From CAZYJR01 sp964647905 (GTDB lineage: Bacteria > Desulfobacterota > DSM-4660 > Desulfatiglandales > HGW-15), in assembly GCA_964647905.1 (NCBI GenBank), contig CAZYJR010000033.1, positions 1 to 45,845 on the forward strand: DNA of 45,845 bases. Reading direction: 5' to 3'. The position numbers and the translations under genes were made by a program. Below, one piece after another: positions 15,591 to 23,743 of this stretch. The notes beneath the pieces are model-generated. The model was given only the letters and a program-made list of their open reading frames with translations. It had not been told where the DNA came from and did no database searches. Every line of letters starts with the position of its first letter. Within the stretch, counting starts at the first letter, position 1.

Positions 15591-17160
15591 CGCGGCCTTC
15601 GTCCCCTTTCCCTGAGGCCGGGAGCAGGACGTGGAACAGCGCGCCTCCCGCCTCTCTGTTCTCCCAGGTGATCCGCCCGCCGTGATCCTCCACGATCCGC
15701 TTGCTCACCGCCAGGCCGAGACCGGTTCCTTTGCCTCCGGGCTTGGTGGTGAAAAAGGGGTCGAAGGCGCTCTCGGCCGCCTCCCCGGAAAGCCCCGGGC
15801 CGGTATCCGCCACTGAGATGCGGACCCATCCATTCCCGTCATCCAAAGACTGCATCACCGCCGAGAGGGTGATCGTTCCGCCGCCGGGCATGGCGTCCCT
15901 GGCGTTCTTGACCAGGTTGATGATCACCTGCTGCAGGCTGTTTATGTTGCCTCTTACCGGTGAAAGGCCCGCCTGGTAGTCCTTGACCAGGCCGATGTTC
16001 TTGACCTCGGTCTCCCTCTGGACGAGTAGGAGTGATTCCTCGATCATCTGAACCGGGTCGCAGAGTATCCGCTCCTCGGGCACCCTCCTGGAGAAATCCA
16101 AGAGCTTCTGGGTGATCCTCTTGCAGCGGCGCGCGTCGTTTTCCATCTCCCGCAGCTCCTCCAGCGCCACCTCGCGGTCCAAGTCGTCCTGTTCCAGGTC
16201 TTGGAGGAGCATCTGTACGGACATCACCAGCCCTCCCAGCGGGTTGTTGATTTCATGGGCCACCTCGCTGGCCAGGGTCCCGATCAGGGAGAGCTTTTCC
16301 GATTGAAAGAGCTCCTCCTTCAGCCGCTTGATCTCTGAGATGTCCGTCAGGGTGGCGATCACTCCGGTGAGGGTGGTACCTTCGATGAAAGGCGAAGCGC
16401 TTACCCAGCAGAGCTTCTTTTTCCCCTCCCTGGTGACCAGGCTGGTCTCAAAGGACTTGGATCCGCCCGCCCTACCCGCCTTTTCCGCCCATCCCTGCAG
16501 CAGGGTCTGAAAGAGCGCGGGGCCCTCCTCCACCAGGACTTCCGAGTAATGACGACCCGCCGCCTCCCCCTCTCTGAATCCCAGAAGCGTTTCCAGGCGC
16601 TGATTGGCGAAGGTGACCCGCCCCTCCAGGTCCATTATCAGGATGCCGTCGTTCAGGGAGGCTATCACGTTCCTGTTGAAGTGCTGAAGGCGCGCCACCT
16701 CCTGGTCAATCCTCTGCCTCTCCTTCTCCTCTGTCAGGTCCCTGGCCACGCCCACCATGGCGATGGGCCTGTTGCGGTCGTCCCTCAATGGAACGCAGCG
16801 CACATGCGCCGGGAACCTCCGCCCCCCCTTGGTCCGCAGCTCTATCTCCCCTCTGAAAGGCCGCCCTTTCCTGATAGTGCCCAAGACATCGGGCTCGCGG
16901 GCCCCCAGTATGACAATGTGGCGGTTGAGCACCTCCCCGGCCCGGTATCCGAACATCTCCTCTGAGAATCGGTTGAAAAAGATCAGGTATCCTTCCAGGT
17001 TGGCCACTACGATGGACTCGATGATGTTTTCCAGGACGTTCTCAATGAACTCCTTTGTGCTCCTCTTCATCCCCAGGATGAACTGGTCCCAGTTGATGGC
17101 CTCCCCCCGAGCGCCGCTGAGGCCTTGCTCCGAATCGCAGGGATTCCTTTCCTTATTCAT
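15583..17160 (-). CDS. PAS-domain sensor histidine kinase
   Basis: A 525-aa soluble-looking kinase with no membrane segments. Two PAS domains span about 36-150 and 160-285, each closed by a PAC-like stretch. HisKA follows with the phospho-acceptor H302 in AHEINNPLGG, then HATPase_c with NLVKNARDAM (N box), VADTGPGL (G1) and GKGTGLGLAVS (G2). It probably senses a cytoplasmic cue such as an aromatic or aryl-CoA compound or redox state, and phosphorylates the regulator encoded downstream. It starts 119 bp after pncA. Confidence 0.93.
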   Translation of the reverse strand: MNKERNPCDSEQGLSGARGEAINWDQFILGMKRSTKEFIENVLENIIESIVVANLEGYLIFFNRFSEEMFGYRAGEVLNRHIVILGAREPDVLGTIRKGRPFRGEIELRTKGGRRFPAHVRCVPLRDDRNRPIAMVGVARDLTEEKERQRIDQEVARLQHFNRNVIASLNDGILIMDLEGRVTFANQRLETLLGFREGEAAGRHYSEVLVEEGPALFQTLLQGWAEKAGRAGGSKSFETSLVTREGKKKLCWVSASPFIEGTTLTGVIATLTDISEIKRLKEELFQSEKLSLIGTLASEVAHEINNPLGGLVMSVQMLLQDLEQDDLDREVALEELREMENDARRCKRITQKLLDFSRRVPEERILCDPVQMIEESLLLVQRETEVKNIGLVKDYQAGLSPVRGNINSLQQVIINLVKNARDAMPGGGTITLSAVMQSLDDGNGWVRISVADTGPGLSGEAAESAFDPFFTTKPGGKGTGLGLAVSKRIVEDHGGRITWENREAGGALFHVLLPASGKGDEGRDG

Positions 17161-17279
17161 TCATCCCCCCGGAGATGCGTTGTCTGGTTTTATGAGAATA
17201 TCCTCGAGGTGATATCGTCCCTGCACGCCGGACGAATCCCTGCAGGGCGGCCTGAGATCGGACGGAGGGCTGTCCGGAG

Positions 17280-17846
17280 CTAAAGGAGGGACGCCCCGGC
17301 ATCCTGCATTTCTTTTCTCGCCTTCTCGCCGGCCGAAGTCGTCACCGGCCGGGTCGCATCGGTGATCAGCACCACCTCGAAACCTTCTCCGCGGCCGTCG
17401 AGTACCGAGGCAAGCACGCACACATCCTCGGCAAGCCCCCCGACGAACAATCGTTGGACCCCGTCGCTGCGCAACTGAAAAGCCAGGCCGGTCTGGTCAA
17501 AGACCGAATTCTGATCCTGGTCGAATCGCACACCCTTTGTGACCTTGACCACGGATTCCGGCATTCTCAAGTCCGGATGAAAACGGGCTCCGTCACTGTC
17601 CTGGATGCAGTGGGGCGGCCACGGACCGCCGCGCTGCTCGAAGCTGATGTGCTCGACAGGGTGCCAGTCGCGGGAGGCGTAAATCGGAAGACCCCCGGCG
17701 GAGGCCGCCTCAATCCAGCGGTTGAGGACGGGTATCACCTGGTCGCCGTCTTCGATCGCCAGCGCCCCGCCCGGACAAAAATCCTTCTGGACATCAACAA
17801 TGATCAAGGCGTCACCCGGCCTGAAAACCTCTTCGATTTTAGTCAT
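17280..17846 (-). CDS. pncA: nicotinamidase / isochorismatase-family amidase
   Basis: A 188-aa cysteine hydrolase. The catalytic triad is visible: Asp18 in IIVDVQKDF, Lys in VTKGVRF near 105, and Cys in GGLAEDVCV near 146. DWHPVEHISF supplies the Asp-His-His metal site typical of PncA. It would turn nicotinamide into nicotinate in the NAD salvage pathway. A GGAG ribosome site lies seven bases before the start. The gene is 30 bp from the left copy of a 120-bp direct repeat, so its promoter probably lies in or was replaced by that repeat. Confidence 0.9.
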   Translation of the reverse strand: MTKIEEVFRPGDALIIVDVQKDFCPGGALAIEDGDQVIPVLNRWIEAASAGGLPIYASRDWHPVEHISFEQRGGPWPPHCIQDSDGARFHPDLRMPESVVKVTKGVRFDQDQNSVFDQTGLAFQLRSDGVQRLFVGGLAEDVCVLASVLDGRGEGFEVVLITDATRPVTTSAGEKARKEMQDAGASLL

Positions 17847-17875
17847 TTGTCGACTCCATCAATTCCCGCCTGTCT

Positions 17876-17995
17876 GGTTCAAGGATATAACCGTCTCAAT
17901 ACGCCTGAAGTTCTCCCGCTGTCAAGACGGCAAATAACGGGACATGAGCTCGAGGCGGAGTGCGGGTGGTGAATGGACCTTGATCTCCGCATCTC
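17876..17995 (+). repeat. 120-bp direct repeat, left copy
   Basis: This stretch aligns without gaps to 27311-27430, with 107 of 120 bases identical by hand count and both copies in the same orientation. The central 20 bases (17926-17945) are unbroken. One copy sits next to pncA, the other next to the M20D amidohydrolase gene, and everything unlike the flanking chromosome lies between them. The repeat may be a duplicated target, a recombination scar or an end of the IS91-type remnant that follows. It has no clear coding content. Confidence 0.85.
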
Positions 17996-18035
17996 GAGGT
18001 CTTGCCGGGTGCAGATTTCCAGCCCGGCGCGATCG

Positions 18036-18365
18036 CAGACCCTCGGGGGACTGCTCGAGTTCAACCCCCATTGCCACATCCTGCTTGCCGACGGTGGATT
18101 CTACGTCAAGGACATGTTCCGTGTCGCGCCCCGGCCCTAGATCAAACCCATCGAAGAGATCTTTCGCCATAAGGTGTTCCGGATGCTCCTGCGCCCCCGA
18201 AAGATCCACTCATCGAAAACCTCATGGCGTGGCGGCCATGTGCTCCCCACGCTCCTTCATCCCGATGACCCATCATCCGCCCCTTCAAGAAAGGAGTGGG
18301 CCAGGATGATTCAGAAGATCTACGAGGTGGATCCCTTGTCCCGCCCCAAATGCAACGGAAAGCCC
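18036..18365 (+). pseudogene. IS91/IS1294-type transposase remnant
   Basis: From 18036 one frame reads LLEFNPHCHILLADGGF, then VKDMFRVAPRP, then an in-frame stop at 18138-18140. Further pieces follow in other frames (EIFRHKVFRMLL; SWRGGHVLP; RMIQKIYEVDPL). These are recognisable blocks of the Y2/IS801-IS1294 transposase domain in the right order, but with deletions and frameshifts. IS91-type elements move by rolling circle and can carry neighbouring DNA. The following 290 bp to 18657 hold no gene I can recognise. Confidence 0.7.
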
Positions 18366-18657
18366 TTATTGCATGGGCACAGGCATACTACGCCAAAACA
18401 AGACCCCTTGCCATCCCTGTTCTTCGAAATGCCTCATCAAACGGCGTTCACTTCCTCGTATCCACCACCCTCACCCCAACGAGCTCTTTCCTGGCCACTA
18501 CATATTGTTATTCGCTTCCTGTTGACACCCAAGGACCCCTTCCGCTATCCTGCTATCCAAGAAGCCAGTTCCTATCCTGTGTATCCTGTGCGTAAGCTGT
18601 TGGATGGATACACAGCCCGCCATCCATAACCTGTCACTGGTGCGGACACAAAAAAAC

Positions 18658-19091
18658 ATGAAAATCTATCTGGACAATTGTTGCTCAATAGACCATTTGA
18701 TGACCAATCTCAGATGAGAATCAGGCTCGAATCAGAGGCAAAACTGAAGATTCAAGAAGAAATCCGGGCCGGTAAGTTTCCTTTGGTATGGTCATACATC
18801 TTAGACTATGAGAACAGCAGGAATCCATTTCAAGAGTGAAAAATTCGGGTTGCTAGGTGGAAGAAATATGCAAATCTTGATATTCGAGAGAGTAACGAGC
18901 TGGTTGAAAGAGCCAACATTCTTAATCAAATAGGACTTCAAAAGATTGATGCATTGCATATCGCTTGTGCTATTATTTCTAAATACGACTATTTTTTGAG
19001 TGCCGATAATACGATCTTAAAACGACAGGATGAAGTATGCGATATTAAGATTGTTGATCCAATAGCCTTCATAAATAACGTTTTAACATGA
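18658..19091 (+). pseudogene. PIN-domain (VapC-like) toxin, frameshifted and interrupted
   Basis: The frame opens MKIYLDNCC, a PIN start with its first acidic residue. One base appears lost near 18686, and the family-like sequence resumes in the next frame with NRPFDDQSQ, VWSYILDYENSRNPF, a TGA where an Arg codon (CGA) is expected (near 18836), then RWKKYANLDIRESNEL, LHIACAIISKYDYFLSADN and a stop at 19089-19091. The acidic PIN residues are otherwise present. Two independent lesions make it non-functional. The stop overlaps the start of the next gene, so the two formed one TA module. Confidence 0.75.
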
Positions 19092-19306
19092 TAACCGACA
19101 CAGAAATTAGAATAAAAGGTATGCAAATCCTTGCAAAACATCTCGGTGATGTTGAAGCAGAGCGCTTTATCTCGCTTATCCAGAGAGAACCTTTTGACTA
19201 TCCAAAATGGCGAAAAGGATTGGATGAAGATTTAGCCATTGAAGACATCAGTCAAAATGCGATGGTTTTAAGAATGAAGAACACTGAACAAGGCAATGAA
19301 GACTGA
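19088..19306 (+). CDS. small partner protein of the broken PIN toxin
   Basis: A 72-aa acidic, helical protein beginning MITDTEIRIKGMQIL. It overlaps the PIN pseudogene by four bases (ATGA), the usual sign of a TA pair. I recognise it only as a conserved companion of PIN proteins of this kind, not by a named domain; an antitoxin role is inference. It is intact while its toxin is broken. A possible further recombination site follows (ccggcgttatg at 19393-19403), but its partner arm is unclear. Confidence 0.65.
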   Translation: MITDTEIRIKGMQILAKHLGDVEAERFISLIQREPFDYPKWRKGLDEDLAIEDISQNAMVLRMKNTEQGNED

Positions 19307-19439
19307 CCGGCCTTAAACCGCGACGTTTTCCGTTTTTCCTGAGTTTCTAGGCAGATATAGTCGTACTCTGTGAATCGCCCGGCAGCTTATTGCCGGCGTT
19401 ATGTGCCAAATCGTATTAAGATTTTATAAAATCGAAAAG

Positions 19440-19518
19440 GCCCAACCAACGGGCGCTGCTGACGCCGGACCGCGGCCGCTTTGCTCTGGCGGTCCGGCGC
19501 AGCAGACCCTGTCGTTCC
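19440..19518 (+). other. attC-like cassette recombination site 1
   Basis: It starts with gcccaac (19440-19446), an exact RYYYAAC core. A 16-bp stem follows, made of ctgctg plus cgccggaccg (19456-19472) and its complement (19490-19505). A single unpaired A at 19462 breaks the left arm, which is the extrahelical base expected of attC. The right core (gtcgttcc) is degenerate. The insertion sequence that follows begins about 45 bp further on. Confidence 0.65.
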
Positions 19519-19562
19519 AATATGGCAGCAACCAGAAGGAGTCTGGGAAGGTTGGTGTTAAA

Positions 19563-20719
19563 CCTGAGTTTCAGGAACCGGTGCCTCAGTAGGTTATAAC
19601 TGCCTGCAACCATTAAGATTACTGGCTCGGCAGCTGTAGAACCCAACTATCCTTCACCTGGTACCCGAATGAGGCGAGGATGTGGCTCTGGATATCGTCG
19701 GGTTCTTCAATGGACATCTGAGGTGAATCTGAATGCACTTGCCAGGTGAGGACGCTGTGGAGCTGGTCCATTTCTTCAACGGCCCTCCGGGCACTGAGGC
19801 CGTCGCCTATTTGGAGCTCAAGGAGCCTGAGCGCGGTAAGGGCGAAGACGCAGCAGAGGAGATGACAGCGGATCTTGCTGTCGGTCCAGTGAAACATGGG
19901 ATTGACCCGGAGCTGGGATTTGCTCACCTGGAACTGCCTCTCGATGGAGGCGCGGTCAAGGGAGGCCTGCACTATCTCCTCGGTACTCCAGTGATGCTTG
20001 TCTGTGACGATGATATTCTTTCCCATCATGGCTTCTGCATCCCGGACCTGGCGAGGGTCCTTGCGAAAGCCCATGGTGCCCCCCTTGAAGTTCAGCTGCC
20101 AGTACTCGGGGCTGATGTAGAGGGACTCACAGAGCTTGCGGTAGCGGGAGAGGACCTTTTTCGAGCTGCGCCACTGGGGCTCTTTGTGGTTGTATTTTCT
20201 CCTGAACTCAAGGAGTGCGCAGCGGATTCGGTCCATTTTCCTGGTGAAGTCATAGAGCTTTTTTCTGTAGGTCAGGGGGTTGAAGGTGACCACCACGCTG
20301 CGCTTTCCGCCCCAGAGGACGAGCTCGGTGCGGTAGGCCCTGAGGCGGTCCTCTTCCCTCAAGGTGTTATTCTTCCGTATCTCGAGCAGGCTGAAGGAGT
20401 GGGGATCCCTCCTTGCCAGGTAGTCGGCGAAGTAAGTGGAATAGGTGGTGATGAAGTGGATTTGGTCATGGGAGTCGATGAAGTCGATGTTCTCCTCGGA
20501 GTTCATGCCCTTGTCAAAGATGATGGTAAGATCCTTTTTCCCCTCGGCGATCCCCATGGCGAGCCCGAAGAGCTCGTCCATGACCTGGTGGAAAAGCTTG
20601 GAGTCATGGAGGTTGCCGGTATGATCTGATCTGCTTTAGGTTCTACAGTTTTCCATAGGCCAATCTGTCGATTTTAATGGGTATTTCCGAGGAGAACAGG
20701 GGCGTTCCTGAAACTCAGG
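19563..20719 (-). mobile_element. internally deleted insertion sequence, IS4-superfamily (IS1634-like)
   Basis: A perfect 16-bp inverted repeat, cctgagtttcaggaac at 19563-19578 and its complement at 20704-20719, bounds 1157 bp that contain only the C-terminal part of a DDE transposase. Full IS1634-type elements are notably longer and encode a protein of more than 500 residues. So this copy lost the 5' half of its transposase but kept both ends. No clear target duplication is visible. Confidence 0.7.
19619..20581 (-). pseudogene. DDE transposase, N-terminally truncated
   Basis: The 320 remaining residues contain FDKGMNSEENI near the start (the second catalytic Asp of the DDE set) and the C-terminal DRASIERQFQVSKSQL block with the catalytic Glu. 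Between them is the insertion typical of IS1634-like proteins. The N-terminal half, with the first catalytic Asp, is absent: the sequence upstream of 20581 carries no in-frame continuation and reaches the inverted repeat within about 120 bp. It cannot encode an active transposase alone. Confidence 0.75.
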
Positions 20720-20907
20720 TCGGAGTAACTATCATATTGATATAGCAGGGTAAAAGTGGTATTTTAAAAAAATGTATAAAAAATACACAGCCATATATCG
20801 AATGTCGGACCGGCGAAATGAGGATTTCGTTCCTGGCACTCCATCAGACCGAATTGCTCTCGTCTGGCCGTTGACTAGAGAAATCGCATCCTTGAGCAAA
20901 AAACACG

Positions 20908-21375
20908 ATGCTGAACGAAGACTACAGAGACATGTTACAAGCCTTGTCCGACGAGAAGGTTAGATTCCTCCTCGTCGGCGCCTATGCTCTGGCTGCTCAC
21001 GGTTATCCCCGGGCCACCATGGATATCGACATTTGGGTCATGCCTTCGCCCAAAAACGCTGATGCCGTTCTGAGGGCATTGCGCCGTTTCGGCGCCCCTC
21101 TGCACAATCTTACCAAGGAAGACCTTCAAAAGGATGGGACCATCTTTCAGATCGGTGTTGCTCCAAGGCGTATCGACATCATCACTGCCGCATCTGGCCT
21201 TCATTTTGAGGATGCGTATGGACGGTCTTTGCCTGTGAACATTGAGGGAATCGAAGTACATATTCCGTCGATTGAAGATCTGATCCGCAATAAAAGGGCA
21301 ACCGGGAGAACAAAAGATTTGGCAGATGCTGAGGCATTAGAATCCCTTAGGAACTCCGAAAATAGGGGTAAGTGA
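20908..21375 (+). CDS. MNT-fold nucleotidyltransferase-like protein
   Basis: A 155-aa minimal nucleotidyltransferase of the AbiEii/DUF6036 kind. VGAYALAAHGYPRATMDIDIW places the DxD metal pair at D39/D41 after a GA (not GS) start motif; RRIDIITAASG carries the likely third acidic residue. Such proteins are toxins or antitoxins in several TA and abortive-infection systems. Its stop overlaps the start of a HicB-like gene (TGATG), and one attC site closes both, so they move as one cassette. No ordinary partner (HEPN or AbiEi) is present. The leader of about 190 bp from the insertion sequence holds nothing else I can name. Confidence 0.8.
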   Translation: MLNEDYRDMLQALSDEKVRFLLVGAYALAAHGYPRATMDIDIWVMPSPKNADAVLRALRRFGAPLHNLTKEDLQKDGTIFQIGVAPRRIDIITAASGLHFEDAYGRSLPVNIEGIEVHIPSIEDLIRNKRATGRTKDLADAEALESLRNSENRGK

Positions 21376-21590
21376 TGACAAGTAGATATGAAATCATAAT
21401 TTTCTGGAGCGATGAGGATGAAGCATATGTTGCAGATGTTCCAGAACTTCCATGGTGCATGGCGCATGGGGATACATATGAACCTGCACTTGCCAACATG
21501 AAGTCTGCAATGAAGTTATGGATTGAAACAGCTAAAGAATTCCATGCTCCTATTCCCCAGCCCAAAGGTCGTCGCCTGGCTTATGCATGA
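21375..21590 (+). CDS. HicB-like protein paired with a nucleotidyltransferase
   Basis: A 71-aa protein matching the partial RNase H-like fold of HicB: YEIIIFWSDEDEAYVADVPELP, then a C-terminal PIPQPKGRRLAYA. It closely resembles the HicB encoded at 26752-26964. No hicA gene lies next to it; the upstream gene of the pair is the nucleotidyltransferase, in the position a toxin gene normally holds. The CMAHGDT segment replaces CMADGKT. It could be an antitoxin that changed partner, or an orphan left by cassette recombination. Confidence 0.8.
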   Translation: MTSRYEIIIFWSDEDEAYVADVPELPWCMAHGDTYEPALANMKSAMKLWIETAKEFHAPIPQPKGRRLAYA

Positions 21591-21596
21591 CGATTT

Positions 21597-21656
21597 GCCG
21601 AGCCAGCCCCTCAAGCCGACGCTCGTTCCTTGCGCGGCTTAGGGGCGCCGTTCGGC
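21597..21656 (+). other. attC-like cassette recombination site 2
   Basis: The core gccgagc (21597-21603) pairs with gttcggc (21650-21656) with one mismatch. The inner arms gcccctcaagccg (21606-21618) and cggcttaggggc (21635-21646) pair perfectly once C21612 is left unpaired, the extrahelical base that defines the strand recognised by integron integrases. It is nearly identical to the site at 26980-27039, which also follows a hicB-like gene. Confidence 0.8.
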
Positions 21657-21672
21657 ATATTGAGAGGGGATC

Positions 21673-22143
21673 ATGGAATCAGTTTATGTTGGGACAACAG
21701 TAATCAGCTATTTGGTTTCACGGCCAAGCCGTGATCTCCTCATTGCCGCACACCAGCAAGTCACAAACGAATGGTAGGAGAATCGGCGTCAAGAATTTGA
21801 ATGCTTTATTTCTCAAGTCGTCATTGATGAAATTCAGGCCGGTGATCCCCAAGTGGCCAAGGCAAGATTACATGAAGTCATAAATTTTCAGGTTCTGGAA
21901 GCAACGGTTGAGGCTGAGCATTTGACGCGCGAAATCATAGCTGCCGGTGTTATTCCGGAAAAAGCCGTTGGCGATGCCGCTCACATTGCGATTGCTGCTG
22001 TGAATGAAATGAATTATCTTCTCACATGGAACTGCAGACATTTAGCGAACGCCCAGCTTATTAGGCGGGTATCGATGATCTGCAATAAGAAAGGTTTCAA
22101 TATGCCTGTAATATGTACACCGGAAGAATTAATGGGAGGATAA
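21673..22143 (+). pseudogene. PIN-domain (VapC-like) toxin with an in-frame amber stop
   Basis: One uninterrupted frame of 157 codons from ATG 21673 to 22143 is broken only by TAG at 21775-21777. The 34 codons before it (MESVYVGTTVISYL...TNEW) and the 122 after it (ENRRQEFECFISQVVIDEI ... EELMGG) together make a normal PIN protein, with D near GDAAHIAIAA and NCRHLAN conserved. A TGG to TAG change in a WW pair explains the stop. Without readthrough it yields a 34-residue fragment. Its partner gene follows by four bases. Confidence 0.8.
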
Positions 22144-22147
22144 CCAA

Positions 22148-22357
22148 ATGCATAACGACGCTATTGTAAATGAAGTAAGAGAGATTCGGGAACGATTATC
22201 GAAAAAGCATAATTTCGAAGTTGGAGCCATTTTTGACGATATCCGGAAACGGCAAGCCTCGTTGGGTTCACGGCTGGTTTGTCATCAAAAGAGAAGGGGT
22301 GCCGAACAATCGGCTTCACCTGACCGCGGTTCCGCTACGCTACACCCCGGCAGGTGA
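22148..22357 (+). CDS. small partner protein of the amber PIN toxin
   Basis: A 69-aa protein, MHNDAIVNEVREIRERLSKK..., helical and charged over its first 50 residues. The family-like part ends near SLGSRLV; the last 20 residues are read from the attC site and may reflect a small frameshift before the original stop. Proteins of this type accompany PIN toxins of the MESVYVETT class, and I infer an antitoxin role. Ribosome site GGAGGATAA overlaps the end of the toxin frame. Confidence 0.6.
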   Translation: MHNDAIVNEVREIRERLSKKHNFEVGAIFDDIRKRQASLGSRLVCHQKRRGAEQSASPDRGSATLHPGR

Positions 22358-22367
22358 GCCGAAGCGT
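22301..22367 (+). other. attC-like cassette recombination site 3, right end interrupted
   Basis: The left core gccgaac (22301-22307) is followed by cggcttcacctg (22311-22322), which pairs with caggtgagccg (22351-22361), leaving one T unpaired. After gaagcgt (22361-22367) the expected end of the right core is missing and a group II intron-like 5' end begins. This places the intron insertion exactly inside the right core of the site. Confidence 0.75.
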
Positions 22368-22515
22368 GTGTGCCGGGCATAGCACAGGACTGGCGAGGTG
22401 AAAGTCCTCGCGCCAGGAATAAGATTCGGCTCCCCCCAAGAATCTGTGCTGGGTTTGGGGCAACTGGAGCCCTCCTAGGCCATGTATGAGGGCCAGGTTG
22501 AAGGTTTCTGCACTA
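22368..22515 (+). mobile_element. fragment of a group IIC intron 5' end inserted in attC
   Basis: The stretch starts GTGTGCCGGGCAT, matching the GUGYG 5' splice consensus and the start of group IIC introns as I remember them. GAGGTGAAAGTCCTC, a characteristic small stem-loop of intron domain I, follows. No reverse transcriptase gene or 3' end is present: the fragment is cut where ISL3 transposase sequence begins near 22516. Group IIC introns of the attC class are known to insert in cassette recombination sites, usually opposite to the cassette genes. The same-strand orientation here is a point against the assignment. Confidence 0.5.
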
Positions 22516-23029
22516 TGGTAACCCCGGGCCTTGCGACTGATGATCTCGTCGATCCCAATGTATCGTATCCCCTCGTAGGTTTCTTGACTCCTTCCATAGG
22601 CGACTGCGGCTTCAACCGCCGAACGGACCGTATTCCACGAGACCCCGAAGAGCCGCGCCACCTGCTCCCAAGGCAGGTGCCGGGACCAGAAGGCCAGGAC
22701 AGTGATCAGAGGGAAACTGATCGGCTTCTTTCCCATGCTCCAGGGAATACGCTCCACATGTACCCCGTGCTCCGGGCAATTCACCCGCCTCGGCCGGTAG
22801 TGGAGAAAGACGTCCAGACCCCACAAGGAGACGTGCTTCCAAACCCTCTCGTCCAGCTTGTCCTTCGGATGCCTCCGCTCATCACACAGACTGCACCTGA
22901 GCTTTCGGTTCCTCTTTGCATCCAGATGAAAATGGGCTCATTACCCACCATTTCCGTGGTGAGAACACGATGATCCTTGAGTCCGAGAGTCAAACCAAAC
23001 GTACGATACCGGCAACGAGCATGAGTCAA
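22516..23029 (-). pseudogene. ISL3-family transposase fragment
   Basis: On the minus strand TFGLTLGLKDHRVLTTEMVG opens the protein. After a one-base frameshift near 22938 it continues HLDAKRNRKLRC, CDERRHPKDKL (zinc-finger cysteines), VFLHYRPRRVNCPEHGVHV, LPWEQVARLFGVSWNTV (helix-turn-helix) and YIGIDEI. It stops abruptly near 22516, before most of the DDE catalytic domain. Both the frameshift and the truncation make it inactive. It lies against the intron fragment, so one of the two insertions was cut by the other or by a later deletion. Confidence 0.8.
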
Positions 23030-23087
23030 ATCCGCTATTTAGGAGTTGTGCACACAAACCTGAATAGCGGAGGTATGACTCATGCTC
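23017..23087. repeat. 71-bp imperfect inverted repeat at the ISL3 fragment end
   Basis: The left arm, gagcatgagtca plus atccgctatt (23017-23039), pairs with gaatagcgg plus tgactcatgctc (23062-23087), with a few bases of slippage. The centre contains TGTGCACA. The left arm holds the start of the ISL3 transposase frame, so the right arm looks like an inverted duplicate of the element's leader. It may be a remnant of two element ends facing each other. Confidence 0.55.
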
Positions 23088-23137
23088 TCAACCTCTCACT
23101 ACCTCTCAGCACAGATTCTGACGAGAACCCAAAAATT

Positions 23138-23166
23138 TTGACATTGTCCGGAATGTGGATTATTAT
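23138..23166 (+). promoter_or_regulatory. sigma-70 promoter of the RHH-MazF operon
   Basis: TTGACA (23138-23143), a 17-bp spacer and TATTAT (23161-23166) make a near-consensus promoter. It ends 32 bp before the antitoxin ATG, which has GCGGAGG as ribosome site. The AT-rich repeats after the -10 (tagctattata) could be the autoregulatory operator; that is inference. Confidence 0.7.
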
Positions 23167-23198
23167 AGCTATTATATTCTACATGGCGGAGGTGTCCA

Positions 23199-23432
23199 AT
23201 GAAAACCGTACAAATGACCCTTGATGAAGACCTTGTGAGGGCAATTGATCAAGTTTCCAAACAACTTCATACAAGTCGCTCTGCTTTTGCAAGAATGGCG
23301 CTTCGCGAAGCGCTGGAGCGTCATAATCTCAGACAGTTAGAAAATAAACACCGGCAAGGTTACGAAAAGAAACCGGTTTCCCTGGATGAGTTTTCAGTTT
23401 GGGAATCTGAGCAGTCCTGGGGGGATGAATGA
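23199..23432 (+). CDS. ribbon-helix-helix antitoxin (MazE/CopG type)
   Basis: A 77-aa protein. Residues 1-45 (MKTVQMTLDEDLVRAIDQVS...SRSAFARMALREAL) form a clear ribbon-helix-helix DNA-binding domain. The acidic C-terminal tail (SVWESEQSWGDE) is the type that wraps the MazF toxin. It overlaps the toxin gene by four bases and sits behind a strong promoter, so the pair is probably active and autoregulated. It is one of the few complete TA modules in this array. Confidence 0.88.
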   Translation: MKTVQMTLDEDLVRAIDQVSKQLHTSRSAFARMALREALERHNLRQLENKHRQGYEKKPVSLDEFSVWESEQSWGDE

Positions 23433-23740
23433 AGCGTGGTGAGATCCGTTGGTACAAATTTGCCCATCCTGACAAAAAACGACCGGTTCTAACTCTAACA
23501 AGAGATTCCATTTTAGAATATCTCGGGGAGGTCACCATCGCCCCTATTACGACGACTGTACGCGACATCCCATCCGAGGTCCTTCTGTCAAAAGCTGTCG
23601 GTATGCCCCGCGACTGCGCCATCAACTGTGATCATATACAAACTGTTTCGAAGGGGAAAATTGGCTCTTTAATTACGACCTTGCCGGCATCCAAGATTGT
23701 TGATGTAAGCAAGGCGATCAGATTTGCCCTTGATTTATGA
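23429..23740 (+). CDS. MazF/PemK-family endoribonuclease toxin
   Basis: A 103-aa MazF-fold protein: MKRGEIRWYKF, then KKRPVLTLTRD, VTIAPITTTVRDIPSEV, and CAINCDHIQTVSKGKIG, which match the conserved strands and active-site regions of mRNA interferases. Length is normal and no lesion is seen. Translation is coupled to the antitoxin by ATGA. The attC site begins four bases after the stop, so the pair is a textbook gene cassette. Confidence 0.9.
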   Translation: MKRGEIRWYKFAHPDKKRPVLTLTRDSILEYLGEVTIAPITTTVRDIPSEVLLSKAVGMPRDCAINCDHIQTVSKGKIGSLITTLPASKIVDVSKAIRFALDL

Positions 23741-23743
23741 ATT

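Noticed and set aside
19308..19403. An attC site directly after the first PIN partner gene (cttaaac and gttatgt cores)
   Set aside because: The inner arms do not pair with each other; only a local ccggca/tgccgg hairpin is clear.
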